Assembly (NCBI GenBank): GCA_021648265.1
Contig: JAKITD010000007.1
Coordinates: 1 to 64,000, forward strand
Direction: 5' to 3'
Origin: Flavobacteriaceae bacterium
GTDB lineage: Bacteria; Bacteroidota; Bacteroidia; Flavobacteriales; Flavobacteriaceae
DNA: 64,000 nt
Shown here: positions 62,581 through 64,000 of the stretch, piece by piece
Layout: each line of letters opens with the position of its first letter
Position numbering within the stretch: the first letter of the stretch is position 1
The notes under the pieces: generated by a model
What the model was told of the DNA's origin: nothing
The model's input: only the letters and a program-made list of their open reading frames with translations
The model's database searches: none
Position numbers and translations under genes: made by a program

Positions 62581-63249
62581 ATGACTTATTTATTACTTTT
62601 TTTGGCAGTGGCAATTGGTTATGTAATGGCATTATTATTAAAAGCGAAAAAAACAAAATCATTACCTATATTCCTCGCTTTTAGTGGTGCTTTTTTATTG
62701 GCTGTCACTATTTTTGAATTGCTTCCTGAAGTATATCAAAACCCCTCAAAAGAAATTGGTGTTTATGTTATAGGAGGAATTTTATTGCAAATTTTCTTAG
62801 AGTTTTTTTCGCAAGGAGCCGAACACGGTCACGTTCACGAGCACAATCCTGCTAAAAGTTTTCCTTGGTTGCTGTTTGTGAGTTTAAGCATTCACGCCTT
62901 ATTAGAAGGCTTTCCTATTAGTGATGATAATAATTTATTAATTGGCGTGATGGTTCATAAAATACCTATTGCCTTGATATTATCACTGTTTTTTATTAAA
63001 GCTAACTATAAAAAAACTACAACGATATCATTTTTATTTTTGTTTGCATTAATGACTCCCTTGGGAAATTGGCTTTCGGAACATTTGATATTCACACAAG
63101 ATCAAGAGCTGAAAATAACAGCGGTTACAATAGGAGTGTTTTTACATGTTTCTACTACTATTTTATTTGAAAGTTCAAAAAATCATAAATTTAATGTTTC
63201 AAAAATGAGTGCTGTCGTTATTGCTATTTTGATTGCTTATTTTATGTAG
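62581..63249 (+). CDS. ZIP family metal transporter
   Basis: The 222-aa protein has about eight helices. The metal site motifs are LSIHALLEGFPIS in helix 4 and VHKIPIALIL in helix 5. A histidine-bearing loop (GAEHGHVHEHNP, near residue 82) likely captures Zn2+ or another divalent cation. The usual family direction is import into the cytosol. Start ATG is 2 bases after the methyltransferase stop, so translation is probably coupled. Confidence 0.92.
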   Translation: MTYLLLFLAVAIGYVMALLLKAKKTKSLPIFLAFSGAFLLAVTIFELLPEVYQNPSKEIGVYVIGGILLQIFLEFFSQGAEHGHVHEHNPAKSFPWLLFVSLSIHALLEGFPISDDNNLLIGVMVHKIPIALILSLFFIKANYKKTTTISFLFLFALMTPLGNWLSEHLIFTQDQELKITAVTIGVFLHVSTTILFESSKNHKFNVSKMSAVVIAILIAYFM

Positions 63250-63412
63250 ATTTTAATTGTGAAATAAATACAATAAATAACAAAATAAAACTTTTCTTGG
63301 TGCTTAAATAATTACAATATTTCTGAAATTAACTAATGTTTAAATTACCTACTTACACAGATTTGCAAGGGTCTAAGGGTTTTATTATCAGATAAACAGA
63401 CAAAATATAATA

Positions 63413-64000
63413 TTATTTTTTTACTAGAATTTTATTGGTTGAAGACCCTGAATCTAACTCAAATACAAGTATATACAAACCAGCCACGAGATTTGACAAA
63501 TCGTAATTTGAATTATAATCAAAATTAGCAACTACTCTTCCGGTAAGGTCAATCACTCTTACATTATCATACGGAGTATTTGAGATAACCTCTACATTCC
63601 CATTTGTTGGGTTCGGAGTAATTATTAATTCTAAACGTTTATGGTCGAGTACTCCCAAACTATTTATCACAGTTACAATTGCCGTTTCACTATCTTCATT
63701 ATTGCTATTGTCTGTAGCAGTCAAAGTAATAACGAAATCACCGACTGAGGTAAACGTATCCTCATCTAATATTAAACTAGTTATTAGACAATTATCGTTA
63801 CTTCCATTATCCACATCTTCAGGCACAATAGTTACAGAACTATTTCCATTTAAATCTACTGTTATATTTTGAGTTAAAATAGTTGGAGCTAAGTTATCTT
63901 CAACTGTTACATTAGCTGTTGCAGAAGCTGAATTACCTGATAGATCTGTCACCATTAACGAAACTTGATTATTCCCGATATTAGCACAAAAGAAAGAATA
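63413..64000 (-). CDS. 3' part of a T9SS-secreted protein with HYR/Ig-like repeat (5' end outside window)
   Basis: The frame stays open to the right edge (195 codons plus stop are visible). It has HYR-type or bacterial Ig-like units (NQVSLMVTDLSGNSASATAN, VEDNLAPTILTQNITVDLNG and VGDFVITLTATDNSNNEDSE) and then a type IX type A sorting domain (PNPTNGNVEVISNTPYDNVR ... LVAGLYILVFELDSG ... ILVKK). The part seen is thus the last repeats and the export signal of a large surface adhesin-like protein. Confidence 0.85.
   Translation of the reverse strand, partial: YSFFCANIGNNQVSLMVTDLSGNSASATANVTVEDNLAPTILTQNITVDLNGNSSVTIVPEDVDNGSNDNCLITSLILDEDTFTSVGDFVITLTATDNSNNEDSETAIVTVINSLGVLDHKRLELIITPNPTNGNVEVISNTPYDNVRVIDLTGRVVANFDYNSNYDLSNLVAGLYILVFELDSGSSTNKILVKK

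Overview
The window looks like a chromosomal segment of a marine-type flavobacterium (Bacteroidota, Flavobacteriaceae). The evidence is strongly AT-rich DNA, TAnnTTTG-type -7 promoter elements, no obvious Shine-Dalgarno sequences, type IX secretion sorting domains, a TonB-dependent receptor, a fused CcsBA cytochrome c assembly protein, families typical of flavobacteria (DUF6452/DUF6048, DUF6252, head GIN) and a probable 6S-Flavo RNA between rny and zapA. The species cannot be named from the sequence alone.

Layout. 1-7.6 kb: arsenate reductase-like protein, a 53-aa membrane protein, fumarase (fumC), a 7TM membrane protein with a cytoplasmic HTH, CcsBA and a truncated hemoglobin. 7.7-10.6 kb: a tight run of DUF2520 protein, KdsC, a UbiA prenyltransferase and Maf. 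10.8-20.4 kb: exported hydrolases (PIG-L deacetylase, M28 and M1 peptidases), a sodium:solute symporter with a 36-aa coupled membrane peptide, a decayed methyltransferase/adhesin remnant, a head GIN protein and a PD40 propeller. 20.4-24.4 kb: a small ABC system, SulP and TSUP anion transporters and a LysM protein.

24.4-27.2 kb is the most unusual stretch. Three unrelated hypothetical genes lie on the minus strand. Four imperfect palindromes with CAAC/GTTG ends bound or separate them, in an integron-cassette-like layout without a visible integrase. 27.2-35 kb holds an Asp-box propeller protein, YceI and several outer-membrane barrels. A 190-bp MITE with a perfect 8-bp target duplication sits at 35.0-35.2 kb.

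35.3-44.6 kb: triple-repeat DUF6252 lipoprotein, UMF1-type MFS, M48 protease, collagen-motif lipoprotein, two tandem MsrB enzymes (one exported, one cytosolic), dihydrolipoyl dehydrogenase, AroQ, a barrel protein and a Xer recombinase. 44.8-47.2 kb: RNase Y, 6S-like RNA, ZapA and a ZapB-like coiled coil. 47.3-64 kb: M23 peptidase, TonB receptor, cysteine desulfurase, Smr protein, T9SS cargo, ornithine aminotransferase, RlmD with DUF6452/DUF6048, two methyltransferases, a ZIP transporter and the 3' end of a second T9SS cargo gene cut by the right edge. Short palindromic repeats of several families fill many intergenic gaps.
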